A DNA stretch of 64,000 nucleotides. Origin: Oleispira sp963933055. Lineage in GTDB: Bacteria; Pseudomonadota; Gammaproteobacteria; Pseudomonadales; Oceanobacteraceae. Every line of letters begins with the position of its first letter. Position 1 is the stretch's first letter. Position numbers and translations under genes: made by a program. The stretch spans positions 5,559 through 69,558 of the forward strand of contig CAWVSY010000012.1 in NCBI GenBank assembly GCA_963933055.1, given 5' to 3'. Positions 1 to 8,329 of this stretch are shown in pieces. The notes under the pieces were generated by a model. That model was given only the letters and a program-made list of their open reading frames with translations, had not been told where the DNA came from and made no database searches.

Positions 1-664
1 AACAATCCCCCGTTTGAATCGCCGCTACCGTCTTTTCTTTATGGCCTTCGCCTTGGGTAACAATGGCTCGGCCGTCTTTAATCACGAAAAAATCGTCACC
101 ATGGTCGTGTTCTTTCACGATAACCTCACCAAGAGAGACTTCTTTTTCTTGAAAACGAATAAGTAACGTTTGAATATTGGCCGCGGGTATTTTGGCAAAT
201 AAAGGCGAGCGTAAAAGGGCGTCCATCCAATCAAGGCTTTCTATTTCTTCAGCAGAGTCCTCAGCATTCATCTCGGCTTCATGATCTTCTAAATCTTCAG
301 CAAGCTGCGACCAAGTTGTGACTAAATCAAGGTAATCACGGTTGATGCTATAAATCTGGCAAGGGCTGGTCGTAATCGCTGAAGTACGATGAATTTTAGA
401 GCTATTATCAAGTGCTAAGTAGTTATCATCACTGTTTGCCGTGACTTTATTAACATTGAAATTCTCATCGGCAAGATCGATATCCCCTTGTATAAGAAAA
501 TGACACTCAGGGTCTTCGCTGCCACGCTTAAATACCAGCTTTCCTTTATCAAGTTCTTGAATCCGAAACTTACTCGCTAAATCATTGATACAAGCCGTGG
601 TTAAATAATCAAAAGGAATAAATCCTTCTAGTTGCTTGATATCGATGTTACTGGATGCCGTCAT
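1..664 (-). CDS. tandem cyclic-nucleotide-binding-domain protein (C-terminus outside window)
   Basis: The reading frame starts at an ATG at 664 and stays open to the window edge, so only about 221 N-terminal residues are visible. Two cNMP-binding-fold (Crp-like cupin) domains can be read. The first, near residues 15-110, contains the stretch RGSEDPECHFLIQGDIDLA. The second, near residues 155-220, contains EHDHGDDFFVIKDGRA, the usual glycine-rich beta-roll pattern. An acidic linker separates them (EDLEDHEAEMNAEDSAEE). No helix-turn-helix is seen in the visible part. Proteins of this layout in gammaproteobacteria are poorly characterised; some carry a C-terminal rhodanese or phosphatase domain, which cannot be checked here. 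It lies downstream of bioD on the same strand with 76 bp between, so co-transcription is possible but unproven. Confidence 0.75.
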   Translation of the reverse strand, partial: MTASSNIDIKQLEGFIPFDYLTTACINDLASKFRIQELDKGKLVFKRGSEDPECHFLIQGDIDLADENFNVNKVTANSDDNYLALDNSSKIHRTSAITTSPCQIYSINRDYLDLVTTWSQLAEDLEDHEAEMNAEDSAEEIESLDWMDALLRSPLFAKIPAANIQTLLIRFQEKEVSLGEVIVKEHDHGDDFFVIKDGRAIVTQGEGHKEKTVAAIQTGDC

Positions 665-716
665 ATAACCTACTGCTTAAACATTGTTGATGTTTAAACT
701 ATAGCTAAAATTGAAA

Positions 717-744
717 GCTTCGTACTTTAAGCTTGGTACTTTAA
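717..744. repeat. 14-bp tandem duplication at the end of bioD
   Basis: Two adjacent 14-bp units, GCTTCGTACTTTAA and GCTTGGTACTTTAA, differ by one base. The second copy contains the bioD stop codon (minus strand, 741-743). Confidence 0.8.
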
Positions 745-1445
745 GAATTGTTGCGTTTAAACATATCCGGTGCGGCTAAATGATGAACCAGGTCTTTAGG
801 GTGAATATGGGGGCTAAACGGAATTCGACCAAGACAAGGTGCCTGGATATGCTGCTCTAAATAGTCAACGTTAGCTTCTTGTTCACTCATCTCAGGATCA
901 ATGTGATTGGCCACCCAGCCGATGATTGTGAGACCTGAGCTGAGAATCAATTGCTGAGTAAGCAATGCGTGGTTAATGCAGCCTAGCTTGATCCCAACGA
1001 CTAAAATAATGTTATAGCCTTGCTGAGTGACTAAGTGCTGAGCAAGATCGGCTAGGGTTTCCTCATCGTTTAATGGCACCAGCCAGCCTCCTGCACCTTC
1101 GATCAAGTGAACATCAACGGGCTGCTGCAAGCTACGCTCGCAGGTTTTTAAGACATCATTCACAGACAGTTTTTGCTGCTGTATTTGGGCTGCAATATGC
1201 GGAGCAATGGCTTGTGGAAGGGCAATCGGATTATGGCAGCTATAGGCTTGGCTCGGCTGACTGGCTGCTTGCAAGAATAAGGCATCATCATTCTGCCACT
1301 GGCCTTGGCGCCACTCACAACCCGCTGCGATAGGCTTCAGGCCGAAACAGCTAAGCCCCTCAGCTTGAGCCTTGTAGAGCAGAGTCGTAGCAACCAATGT
1401 TTTACCCGCATCGGTATCGGTGCCTGTGATAAATAACTTATTCAT
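741..1445 (-). CDS. bioD: dethiobiotin synthetase
   Basis: This is a 234-residue ATP-dependent carboxylase that closes the ureido ring of dethiobiotin from 7,8-diaminononanoate, CO2 and ATP, the step before biotin synthase. The P-loop GTDTDAGKT at residues 8-16 is the family signature. EGAGGW near residue 117 and the PIAAGCEW segment near residue 38 match the substrate and Mg sites. Length is normal (E. coli BioD is about 225). The start codon overlaps the bioC stop by 4 bp (ATGA), so it is probably translationally coupled. It is the last gene of the bioF-H-C-D run. A 14-bp duplication overlaps the stop codon. Confidence 0.95.
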   Translation of the reverse strand: MNKLFITGTDTDAGKTLVATTLLYKAQAEGLSCFGLKPIAAGCEWRQGQWQNDDALFLQAASQPSQAYSCHNPIALPQAIAPHIAAQIQQQKLSVNDVLKTCERSLQQPVDVHLIEGAGGWLVPLNDEETLADLAQHLVTQQGYNIILVVGIKLGCINHALLTQQLILSSGLTIIGWVANHIDPEMSEQEANVDYLEQHIQAPCLGRIPFSPHIHPKDLVHHLAAPDMFKRNNS

Positions 1446-2314
1446 ATCTGCTGGAGTCCTAAATTATCTCTTTTGCGGGCAACGACCCAAATTAAATCAT
1501 ACGTCAGGGGCAAATAAGCAGATTGCAATCGATAGGCTTGTTCGAGTTGGCGTAGGCGTTCACGGCCACCCAAACCGGGACGTCGGCCAGGATTGACGTT
1601 GGTCGCACCGATGGCTTTGAGCTCTTTTAATAATGAAGTAAGGTTCGAGTGATGCTGCACAACGTCTTGCTGCTGTAAGGATTCAATCTCAAAAAAACGT
1701 TCGCACAGAGTGACCAAATTAGCGCTGTCATCAAATTCATTTACATGGGTAAAAGGATCAACGGCCTGCCAAGCCTGCTTTAATTCAAACATTGTTTTTG
1801 GCCCGAGCGTAGCAAAAGCAAATAATCCCCCTGGTTTTATGACTCGGTGCGCTTCATAAAACAAGTCGCTTAATTGCTCGCTCCATTGAATCATTAAATT
1901 GGAATAAATGCCGTCAAAGCTGCCTTGAGCAAAAGGTAGATTTTCGGCGTCGCAGGTAATTGATTGAAAAGGCAATTGGGTCAGTTTTTCTTCGCTGGCC
2001 AAACACATTTCATGGGCTAGGTCAGCGCCAATAACGTGCTGTGCACCTTGACGAATTAGATCAGACACAGCGAAACCCGTGCCGCAGCCCAAATCTAACC
2101 AAGTCCCCGTCATAGGGGTCTGCTTGCTCTTCTGAATAAACTGTAATTGCTGATGTAATTCTAACGCTGAAAAATGCTGTATGCGTGCAGCGTCATCATA
2201 AGTCCGTGCAGCACGATTGAACTGGCTAGCGACTTGCTGTTTTTTTCTTAACGGTTTTGTTATTGGATGCTGTGTTATTAGCGGCTTTTGGTTTAATAAA
2301 GGTAAGTTGCTCAT
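1442..2314 (-). CDS. bioC: malonyl-[ACP] O-methyltransferase
   Basis: A 290-residue SAM-dependent methyltransferase that methylates malonyl-ACP to prime pimelate synthesis on the fatty-acid machinery. The BioC N-terminal signature is FNRAARTYDDAARIQ (residues 32-46), the SAM-binding motif I is DLGCGTG (74-80), and IYSNLMIQWSEQL lies near residues 135-147. The ATG at 2314 gives a 27-residue N-terminal extension before the signature. No alternative start lies between, so the gene overlaps the 3' end of bioH by 89 bp in another frame. The extension is Lys/Gln-rich, looks unstructured, and may simply result from the overlap. Sits in the bioFHCD operon under the likely BirA operator. Confidence 0.93.
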   Translation of the reverse strand: MSNLPLLNQKPLITQHPITKPLRKKQQVASQFNRAARTYDDAARIQHFSALELHQQLQFIQKSKQTPMTGTWLDLGCGTGFAVSDLIRQGAQHVIGADLAHEMCLASEEKLTQLPFQSITCDAENLPFAQGSFDGIYSNLMIQWSEQLSDLFYEAHRVIKPGGLFAFATLGPKTMFELKQAWQAVDPFTHVNEFDDSANLVTLCERFFEIESLQQQDVVQHHSNLTSLLKELKAIGATNVNPGRRPGLGGRERLRQLEQAYRLQSAYLPLTYDLIWVVARKRDNLGLQQI

Positions 2315-3011
2315 AAATATTTAAAAGATGTTCCTTAATGATATCAGGGTGCTGAATGAAAAGTGCATGGCAAGCATTGGGGATTAATTCATAGTGACCC
2401 TGGTCGTGGCTATGAGGTGCCGCGACAAGCGCATCTTTTTCGGCAAATAAATGTAAGCAAAGACACTGGGTTTTATTCATGGCGGTGAAATCATATTGAT
2501 CTAGCCATAATAATTGATGCGATAACGCATCGCTGGGTTCTAATTGCTGGTGAGCTAAGAAGCGAATAATGGCTTTCGGCTGGTCGATACCTTGAGCGTT
2601 AAGGGCTAAAAAACGATATTGAGTTTTTTTCGCATGTTCCTGAAAGGCAGATACAAAGCCATCAAAGCGAGCTTGTGACATGCCATAAGGCCACTGTTTC
2701 GCGCGGCAGAACTTTGCGGGTGTTGCTAATGTGATGAGAGCCGCAGGGGCTGGCTGACAATGTGCCACCGCTTCGGCAATGGCGCCTCCTAATGACCAGC
2801 CTACTAAAATAGGGTTTTTAGGTAAGTACTCACATACCTCAGAAACTGCTTGATCAAAGGTTTTTGCATCAGACCAGCGGTACCAATAATGCTGGCCGGG
2901 TAAATTATGGGCAAGCTCGGCAAATACTTCGGCTTTAAATCCCCAGCCAGGAAACCAAACCCATACTTGGTCAGATTCGCAGGTAGAAGCAAAAGCAAAT
3001 TCAAGCACCAT
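2226..3011 (-). CDS. bioH: pimeloyl-[ACP] methyl ester esterase
   Basis: A 261-residue alpha/beta hydrolase that removes the methyl group from pimeloyl-ACP methyl ester, ending the chain extension started by BioC. The nucleophile elbow GWSLGG puts Ser73 in place, and Asp193 (EKDAL) and His215 (NACHAL) complete the likely triad. The oxyanion-side motif FPGWGFKAEVF is at residues 20-30. The gene overlaps bioF by 11 bp upstream and bioC by 89 bp downstream. The last 20 residues (KPKAANNTASNNKTVKKKTA) are a low-complexity basic tail encoded in the overlap, which suggests the stop codon drifted into bioC. Family-typical length without the tail. Confidence 0.93.
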   Translation of the reverse strand: MVLEFAFASTCESDQVWVWFPGWGFKAEVFAELAHNLPGQHYWYRWSDAKTFDQAVSEVCEYLPKNPILVGWSLGGAIAEAVAHCQPAPAALITLATPAKFCRAKQWPYGMSQARFDGFVSAFQEHAKKTQYRFLALNAQGIDQPKAIIRFLAHQQLEPSDALSHQLLWLDQYDFTAMNKTQCLCLHLFAEKDALVAAPHSHDQGHYELIPNACHALFIQHPDIIKEHLLNIYEQLTFIKPKAANNTASNNKTVKKKTASR

Positions 3012-4212
3012 ATTCAGACTCCACTTCGCTTATGTTAAGTAGGGTGACTAGGCTGTTTAATAAATGATCGATGTCTTGTTTAGTATGGCTGGCAGTTAAC
3101 GTTATGCGTAATCGAGCAGTACCTTTTGCTACGGTTGGAGGGCGAATAGCGGTGACTAACAGGCCTGCACGTTGTAACTGCTGGCTTAAGACTAATGCTT
3201 TGGCATCATCTTTAATCATTAATGGTTGAATGGCCGTCGTAGAAGGCAGGATGTTCAGCTGTAATGATTGAGCTTGCTGGCGAAAATAATGAATATTGTT
3301 GGCTAATATTTTTTGTCGCTCGCCGCTCATAACAATCGCGAGGTTATTCTCCATTGCGACCGCTAATGCCGCCGGTAACGCGGTGGTATAGATGTAAGGG
3401 CGAGCAAATTGAATTAAATACTCAATCATCTCTTCAGAGCCGGCAACAAAAGCACCATAACCGCCTAACCCCTTACCAAGAGTGCCCATATAAATATCGA
3501 CATCATGTGTGCAGAGGCCTTGTTCAGCCATACTTCCAGTATGTTGCTGATCGCCTAATACCGCGAAACCATGGGCATCATCAACCATCAACAGAGCATC
3601 AAATTGGCGGCATAACCTCGCCAGTTCAGCCAACGGTGCTTGATCGCCATCCATACTAAAAACGGCATCAGTAGCGACCAAAGATAATGAGTTATTGGAT
3701 TTTGCTTGTTCTGGATTATGTTGTAAATTTTGCGTTAAAAAATGCTCTAAATGCGCAACATCGTTATGACGATAACGGCGCATTTGGGCATGGCTGAGCA
3801 AGCCGCCATCGATTAATGAAGCATGATTGAGTTTATCTTGATAAAGAACATCATGGCGCTTTAATAGCGTCTGTAAAACGGCAAGGTTGGCCATATAGCC
3901 ATTAGCAAAAAGCAAAGCCCGAGGGAAGCCAACCGATTTAGCCAATGCGTTTTCGAGACTCTGGTGAGCCGCGCTGTGGCCAGAGACCAAGTGAGATGCG
4001 CCACTGCCCATCCCCCACGCTTTCGCGCCTGCGATTAATGATTCAGACTGATGAGCCAAGCCTAAATAGTCATTACTGGAGAAATTCAATAGCGATTCAC
4101 CATTAATAATTACCCGTGCCCCTTGTGGGCTGGCTAAATTGATACGTTGACGCCAAAGATTATTTTCTTTGCGCTGCTGAATCTCTTGTTGAATACGCTG
4201 ATGCCAAGACAT
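3001..4212 (-). CDS. bioF: 8-amino-7-oxononanoate synthase
   Basis: A 403-residue PLP enzyme of the alpha-oxoamine synthase family. It condenses pimeloyl-ACP with L-alanine to give 8-amino-7-oxononanoate (KAPA). Visible marks are the PLP lysine in GTLGKGLGGYG (Lys247), the ring-stacking and Asp motif DDAHG (211-215), and the N-terminal FSSNDYLGL (44-52). It is the first gene of the minus-strand biotin operon. The promoter must lie in the 185-bp gap to bioA, where a BirA-like operator is seen. bioB, which commonly precedes bioF, is not in the window and must be elsewhere. Confidence 0.96.
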   Translation of the reverse strand: MSWHQRIQQEIQQRKENNLWRQRINLASPQGARVIINGESLLNFSSNDYLGLAHQSESLIAGAKAWGMGSGASHLVSGHSAAHQSLENALAKSVGFPRALLFANGYMANLAVLQTLLKRHDVLYQDKLNHASLIDGGLLSHAQMRRYRHNDVAHLEHFLTQNLQHNPEQAKSNNSLSLVATDAVFSMDGDQAPLAELARLCRQFDALLMVDDAHGFAVLGDQQHTGSMAEQGLCTHDVDIYMGTLGKGLGGYGAFVAGSEEMIEYLIQFARPYIYTTALPAALAVAMENNLAIVMSGERQKILANNIHYFRQQAQSLQLNILPSTTAIQPLMIKDDAKALVLSQQLQRAGLLVTAIRPPTVAKGTARLRITLTASHTKQDIDHLLNSLVTLLNISEVESEYGA

Positions 4213-4275
4213 GCTAGTGAATGAATTCCAAGCTCGAATTAATAGAAGAGAATAATCATAATGCAGTAAATAAAT

Positions 4276-4308
4276 CAGTCAACCTAGTTTGTTCTTGTTG
4301 GTTTACTA
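4276..4308. promoter_or_regulatory. BirA-like biotin operator between bioF and bioA
   Basis: An interrupted inverted repeat, CAGTCAACC - 15 nt - GGTTTACTA. It matches the proteobacterial BirA operator TTGTAAACC-N15/16-GGTTTACAA at 6 of 9 positions in the left half and 8 of 9 in the right half. It sits in the gap between divergent bioF and bioA, where BirA-biotin would repress both directions as in E. coli. The spacing and location make chance unlikely; the left half is the weak point. Confidence 0.65.
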
Positions 4309-4397
4309 ATGCCATTTTTAGTACACTGCTCATTCGCTGCTAACTGCGATAGCAAAAGTTCTGAGCCCAAATAGTAAGACGTAGAGAGAAAAACTCG

Positions 4398-5765
4398 ATG
4401 AACCTCCCTAAAAATAAACTGAAACATGATCCAAGCAGGACGATGTTTGCCCCTGAGTTTAATTTTCAAACCTCGGCCCAAGAGGCTCTGGCTTTTGATC
4501 GCCAACATATTTGGCACCCATACTCTTCTATGAATTCCGCTAACAAAGAACAAGATGTCTGGCCAGTTGCGAGTGCCAAGGGTATTTATTTGACCCTCGC
4601 AGATGGCACTGAATTAATAGATGGCATGTCATCTTGGTGGAGTACCGTCCATGGCTATAGTCATCCAAGACTAGTGGCTGCAATCTGTGAGCAGGCGCAA
4701 ACAATGTCTCATGTGATGTTCGGGGGTCTTACTCATGAACCGGCCATCAATCTAGCGCAAAAGCTGGTGCAGCTAACCCCAGCAGGATTGGATAAAGTGT
4801 TTTTATCGGATTCAGGATCCGTTGCCGTTGAAGTCGCTGTCAAAATGGCCATCCAATATCAGCAGGCTCGAGGAAAAGCCAACAAAAGCAAACTGGTCGC
4901 ATTAAAAAGCGGCTATCACGGCGATACCCTTGGCGCGATGTCGTTATGCGATCCAACAACGGGAATGCACCACCTGTTTAGCGGCATTTTAGCTCAGCAA
5001 TATTTTGTCGCTCAGCCAGAAATTAGGTTTGATCAAGAATGGCAGGATAGTGACATTCAGCCATTGCGTTCATGCTTAGAAAAACACCATCAAACTATAG
5101 CCGCCTTAATACTAGAACCGATTGTTCAAGGGGCGGGTGGCATGCGTTTTTACCACCCTCAATACCTAGCGCAAGCGCGTATCTTGTGTGATAAGTACGA
5201 CGTGCTTTTAATCGCCGATGAAATTGCTACCGGCTTTGGGCGCAGTGGAAAAATGTTCGCGTGTGAGCATGCCGATATTAGCCCAGATATTTTATGCGTC
5301 GGCAAAGCATTAACCGGAGGGCAAATGACCCTTGCGGCAACGCTAACCACAGAGCAGGTTGCGACAACCATTAGCGCAGGGGAAGCAGGGTGTTTTATGC
5401 ACGGGCCAACGTTTATGGCCAATCCTCTGGCTTGCGCCGTGGCGAACGAAAGCTTAGCCTTATTAATCGATAACGATTGGCATCAACAAGTCTCGCGCCT
5501 AGAAAAAGGCTTGCTCAAAGGATTAGGGCCGGCTAACGAACTGGATAGTGTGGCAGACGTGCGCATACTCGGAGCCATTGGGGTTATTGAAATGAAATCC
5601 CCTGTCGATATGAAGAAAATTCAGCCCGCCTGTATTGAGCAAGGTATTTGGCTACGACCTTTTGGCAGGTTGGTCTACATAATGCCTGCCTATATAATGA
5701 CTGACAAAGAGCTGGAAGAATTGACAGCTGGAATCCTAAAGGTCTTAAAGTCAGGGTTATTTTGA
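4398..5765 (+). CDS. bioA: adenosylmethionine-8-amino-7-oxononanoate aminotransferase
   Basis: A 455-residue class III PLP aminotransferase that makes 7,8-diaminononanoate from KAPA with SAM as amino donor. The N-terminal signature is FDRQHIWHPYSSM (33-45), DEIATGFGRSG is at 274-284, the PLP lysine is in VGKALTGG (Lys303), and GPTFMANPLAC follows. The ATG at 4398 gives about 30 residues before the conserved start. A second in-frame ATG at 4443 would give a more usual N-terminus but has a purine-rich AGGA placed too close, so the start is uncertain by 15 codons. Divergent from bioF and likely BirA-controlled; a hairpin terminator follows. Confidence 0.95.
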   Translation: MNLPKNKLKHDPSRTMFAPEFNFQTSAQEALAFDRQHIWHPYSSMNSANKEQDVWPVASAKGIYLTLADGTELIDGMSSWWSTVHGYSHPRLVAAICEQAQTMSHVMFGGLTHEPAINLAQKLVQLTPAGLDKVFLSDSGSVAVEVAVKMAIQYQQARGKANKSKLVALKSGYHGDTLGAMSLCDPTTGMHHLFSGILAQQYFVAQPEIRFDQEWQDSDIQPLRSCLEKHHQTIAALILEPIVQGAGGMRFYHPQYLAQARILCDKYDVLLIADEIATGFGRSGKMFACEHADISPDILCVGKALTGGQMTLAATLTTEQVATTISAGEAGCFMHGPTFMANPLACAVANESLALLIDNDWHQQVSRLEKGLLKGLGPANELDSVADVRILGAIGVIEMKSPVDMKKIQPACIEQGIWLRPFGRLVYIMPAYIMTDKELEELTAGILKVLKSGLF

Positions 5766-5819
5766 CGAGAATTATTAATTTAAAGACTTAATTCGCAAAA
5801 CTAGGGCTAAACTAAAAGG

Positions 5820-5855
5820 AATACAGCCGATCTGCCTGTGCTGTATTTATTCTTT
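5820..5855 (+). terminator. probable Rho-independent terminator of bioA
   Basis: AATACAGC (5820-5827) pairs perfectly with GCTGTATT (5840-5847) across a 12-nt loop, followed by the T-rich TATTCTTT. It lies 55 bp after the bioA stop. The stem is only moderately GC-rich, so efficiency is uncertain. Confidence 0.5.
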
Positions 5856-5886
5856 AATAGGTACCTGATATTAAAGAGTACGAGTT

Positions 5887-5906
5887 AAACAGTGGTCCCG
5901 CTGTTT
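5887..5906. other. strong short hairpin in the bioA / methyltransferase gap
   Basis: AAACAGTG-GTCC-CGCTGTTT forms an 8-bp stem (one G-U) with a 4-nt loop. Just downstream are two CTCGGGTTTA copies (5908-5917 and 5920-5929), the self-complementary GACGTC, a TTACG/CGTAA pair and a TTTTCTTT run, so the rest of this gap is also structured. No ORF of note. It could be a leader or a small RNA; there is no direct evidence for either. Confidence 0.35.
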
Positions 5907-6037
5907 GCTCGGGTTTAGCTCTCGGGTTTACGACGTCGTCATCCCAACCGTAAGCTCGGGAGTTTTCTTTACTTACATCCTGCCTCTTTTCGTAATAACA
6001 TTAATATCATTTTAGATAGACTCAATGGCAACCATTC

Positions 6038-6793
6038 ATGGCTATTATTTGGCAAGAAAAACGGGATGGCACTCATTATGAAGTGCGCAATGCAGGAAAA
6101 ACGTTGCGTTTATATACCGATAAGGTTTTGCATAGCCAGTACAATTTTGAGAAAAAGCTCACCGGCAGTGTATGGGATTTATTATTTTTACCCGCACTGT
6201 GTTTAATGCGTACTAAACCACTACGCGTTCTCGTATTAGGCGTGGGTGGTGGGGCCGTATTGCACATGATGGATGAATTTTTTGACTGTGAAAATATTAC
6301 CGGCATCGAAATGAATGCAACGCATATCGAAATTGCAAAAAAATATTTTAAGTTAGATTCAAATACAATAAACCTAATCGAAGCCGATGCCATTACCTGG
6401 GTAGAAAACTATCAAACGACCCACCCTCGTGGTGGCAAGTTCGATGTTATTATTGATGATTTATTTTATGAAGAAGACGATGAGCCGATTAAAGTAGCGC
6501 CCCCTAATGCTACTTGGTTTTATCACTTATATAGCCTATTGAAACCCAATGGCATCATTATCATGAACTTTGTTGGTCGTCAAAGTGCCATGAGTGCCGC
6601 CCCCATTCATGATGACAGTGTTGCAAAATTATTACCTTATGGCGTGCACTTAACAACACCACATTATGATAATCATGTATTGGCTTTTTCGCATCAAACA
6701 TTACACGCCAATGACATTAGGCAATCAATAAACCGACATGAAAAATTGAAGCACTTAAAAAGCTCACTGCGTTTTTCATGTCGATCTTGTTAG
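6038..6793 (+). CDS. spermidine-synthase-like SAM-dependent methyltransferase-fold protein
   Basis: A 251-residue protein with the class I SAM-binding Rossmann fold: motif I is VLVLGVGGGAVLHMM (residues 65-79), followed by the acidic strand end ITGIEMN. The overall plan resembles polyamine aminopropyltransferases (SpeE family). However, the SpeE catalytic block (Asp-Ser-Thr/Ser-Asp-Pro) is replaced by IIDDLFYEEDDEP near residues 139-151, so I do not call it a true spermidine synthase. The genome appears to make spermidine through the carboxyspermidine route instead (see 25-40 kb). The substrate is unknown. No clear ribosome-binding site precedes the ATG. It is followed after 64 bp by the thiopurine methyltransferase gene on the same strand. 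Confidence 0.6.
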   Translation: MAIIWQEKRDGTHYEVRNAGKTLRLYTDKVLHSQYNFEKKLTGSVWDLLFLPALCLMRTKPLRVLVLGVGGGAVLHMMDEFFDCENITGIEMNATHIEIAKKYFKLDSNTINLIEADAITWVENYQTTHPRGGKFDVIIDDLFYEEDDEPIKVAPPNATWFYHLYSLLKPNGIIIMNFVGRQSAMSAAPIHDDSVAKLLPYGVHLTTPHYDNHVLAFSHQTLHANDIRQSINRHEKLKHLKSSLRFSCRSC

Positions 6794-6857
6794 CAAGGGA
6801 TTTTTAGTAAATATTTTTTAGAAAAAAAGACAGTAAAAAAATAATAGGAAATTATCA

Positions 6858-7520
6858 ATGGAACACAGTTTTTGGCACAATAAATGGGATCTAAATCAAG
6901 TTGGTTTTCATCTGGATTATGTCCATCCAATATTGCAACGCAATCTTAAACTATTAGAGGTTAAGCCATTAGAGGTTAAAAAAGTATTTGTTCCCTTGTG
7001 TGGTAAAACCTTAGATATTGGTTATTTACTTGAACAAGGTTATGACGTGGTCGCGGTTGAGCTGAGTGAAATTGCAATAAGCACTGTTTTTCAGCAGCTC
7101 GGACTTGAACCTGAAATACTCTCTTGGTCTCATGGAAAAATATATAAAGGAGATAGATTAACTATTTATGTGGGTGATTTTTTTGCGTTAACCCAACAGG
7201 ATCTAGGAGAGTTAACCTGTGTTTATGATCGTGCAGCGTTAATTGCTTTACCAGAAGACATGCGTTTGCAATACGCGCAACATATCGCATCCATTACACA
7301 GCAAGCCCCTCAGCTTTTAATAACCCTAGATTATGATCAAACCATTGCTGGTGGCCCTCCGTTTGCCGTTGCAACCCAAGAAGTCGAAGCGCTTTATGCT
7401 GAAACCTATACCCTCAAACTGTTAGAAGAAGCCGATATTATTGAGCAAGAACCGCGATTTAAAGCCAAAGGTTTACCCAATTTTTATCAGCGTGGCTATC
7501 ACCTGATTGCTAAAGCTTAG
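6858..7520 (+). CDS. tpm: thiopurine S-methyltransferase
   Basis: A 220-residue bacterial TPMT that methylates thiopurines and, in bacteria, tellurite and selenium oxyanions. The family N-terminus WHNKWDLNQVGFHLDYVHP (residues 6-24) and the motif VFVPLCGKTLDIGYLLEQGY (44-63) are diagnostic, as is VYDRAALIALPEDMR (124-138). Length is normal. Residues 34-43 contain a 15-bp in-frame duplication (LEVKP then LEVKK). It may be co-transcribed with the preceding spermidine-synthase-like gene. It ends 11 bp before the convergent TrmO gene. Confidence 0.93.
   Translation: MEHSFWHNKWDLNQVGFHLDYVHPILQRNLKLLEVKPLEVKKVFVPLCGKTLDIGYLLEQGYDVVAVELSEIAISTVFQQLGLEPEILSWSHGKIYKGDRLTIYVGDFFALTQQDLGELTCVYDRAALIALPEDMRLQYAQHIASITQQAPQLLITLDYDQTIAGGPPFAVATQEVEALYAETYTLKLLEEADIIEQEPRFKAKGLPNFYQRGYHLIAKA
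6954..6983. repeat. 15-bp in-frame tandem duplication in tpm
   Basis: Units TTAGAGGTTAAGCCA and TTAGAGGTTAAAAAA encode LEVKP and LEVKK. The first ten or eleven bases are identical. Confidence 0.8.
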
Positions 7521-7531
7521 AAGGTTAAAGG

Positions 7532-8251
7532 TTAAAAAATAGAGACCGTCATAACCGTTAAATAACCCGGTTTTAGATAGCGCCATGTAATCTCTAAGTC
7601 CCAGATGTTAACCCCATATGAACGCTCAGGATCCGGTTTTTGATAAGCAGGCTTAGGATCTTGAGCCAACATTTGTTCAATCAGCTCTTTCACTGGCTGC
7701 TTTAACCTGATCGCATGAGTTTGTGCAGAGTTTAACGCCTCCGGCATAAACTCCACTCGGCTTAACTCTGGGCTATCACTTGCCATATGGTTAACGGCAG
7801 TAGAAACGATATCGGCATAAGGCACATAGGGTTTGATATCAACAATGGGCGTGCCATCTAACAAATCGATGCCAGAGATTTGTAAGCGACCCTTTTTAAT
7901 ACCCTCAAGTTTAACGACAGACAATCCAAGCGGATTTGGCCTATGAGTAGCGCGGGTTGCAAATACCCCCATTTTTTTATTGCCCCCTAAGCGAGGAGGG
8001 CGTACCCGTAAACGGACTTCGTTTTCTTTGGGTAGCGCTTGATGAAAAATAAAGCTTAACCATAAGTGACTCACGTCTTCTAAACCTTCAATGGCGACCG
8101 GATCATCATAAGGAGGCAGTAGCTCAATTTCACCACGAGCGGCAGGGGCTAAAGCAGGCTGGCGTGGAATGGCAAACTTCTCCTTAAAACACGAGTGGAC
8201 AATACCAATGGGTTTAATTGTAAAGTCTGTAGGGTGCGAGTCGTTTGCCAT
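7532..8251 (-). CDS. trmO: tRNA (N6-threonylcarbamoyladenosine37-N6)-methyltransferase
   Basis: A 239-residue protein of the TsaA/YaeB family, which adds the N6-methyl group to t6A37 to make m6t6A in tRNA-Thr. The N-terminus IKPIGIVHSCFKEKFAIPRQ (12-31) begins the TrmO beta-barrel. GVFATRATHRPNPLGLSVVK (about 95-114) is the SAM-binding signature and DGTPIVDIKPYVPYAD (about 132-147) the second conserved block. The C-terminal 70 residues match the extra domain of the E. coli-type enzyme. It stands alone, convergent with tpm. Confidence 0.92.
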   Translation of the reverse strand: MANDSHPTDFTIKPIGIVHSCFKEKFAIPRQPALAPAARGEIELLPPYDDPVAIEGLEDVSHLWLSFIFHQALPKENEVRLRVRPPRLGGNKKMGVFATRATHRPNPLGLSVVKLEGIKKGRLQISGIDLLDGTPIVDIKPYVPYADIVSTAVNHMASDSPELSRVEFMPEALNSAQTHAIRLKQPVKELIEQMLAQDPKPAYQKPDPERSYGVNIWDLEITWRYLKPGYLTVMTVSIF

Positions 8252-8329
8252 GTTTTTAATTCTGAGAGTATTAGAAGGCTATTATTGCATACTCACGTGC
8301 TCTATTTTAACCCTCTTTAGTTTAGCTTT

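Noticed and set aside
1073..1333. Open frame opposite bioD
   Set aside because: It lies antisense within bioD with no ribosome-binding site and no recognisable family.
6038..6793. True spermidine synthase (speE)
   Set aside because: The catalytic Asp-Ser-Thr/Ser-Asp-Pro block is missing and no speD is adjacent.
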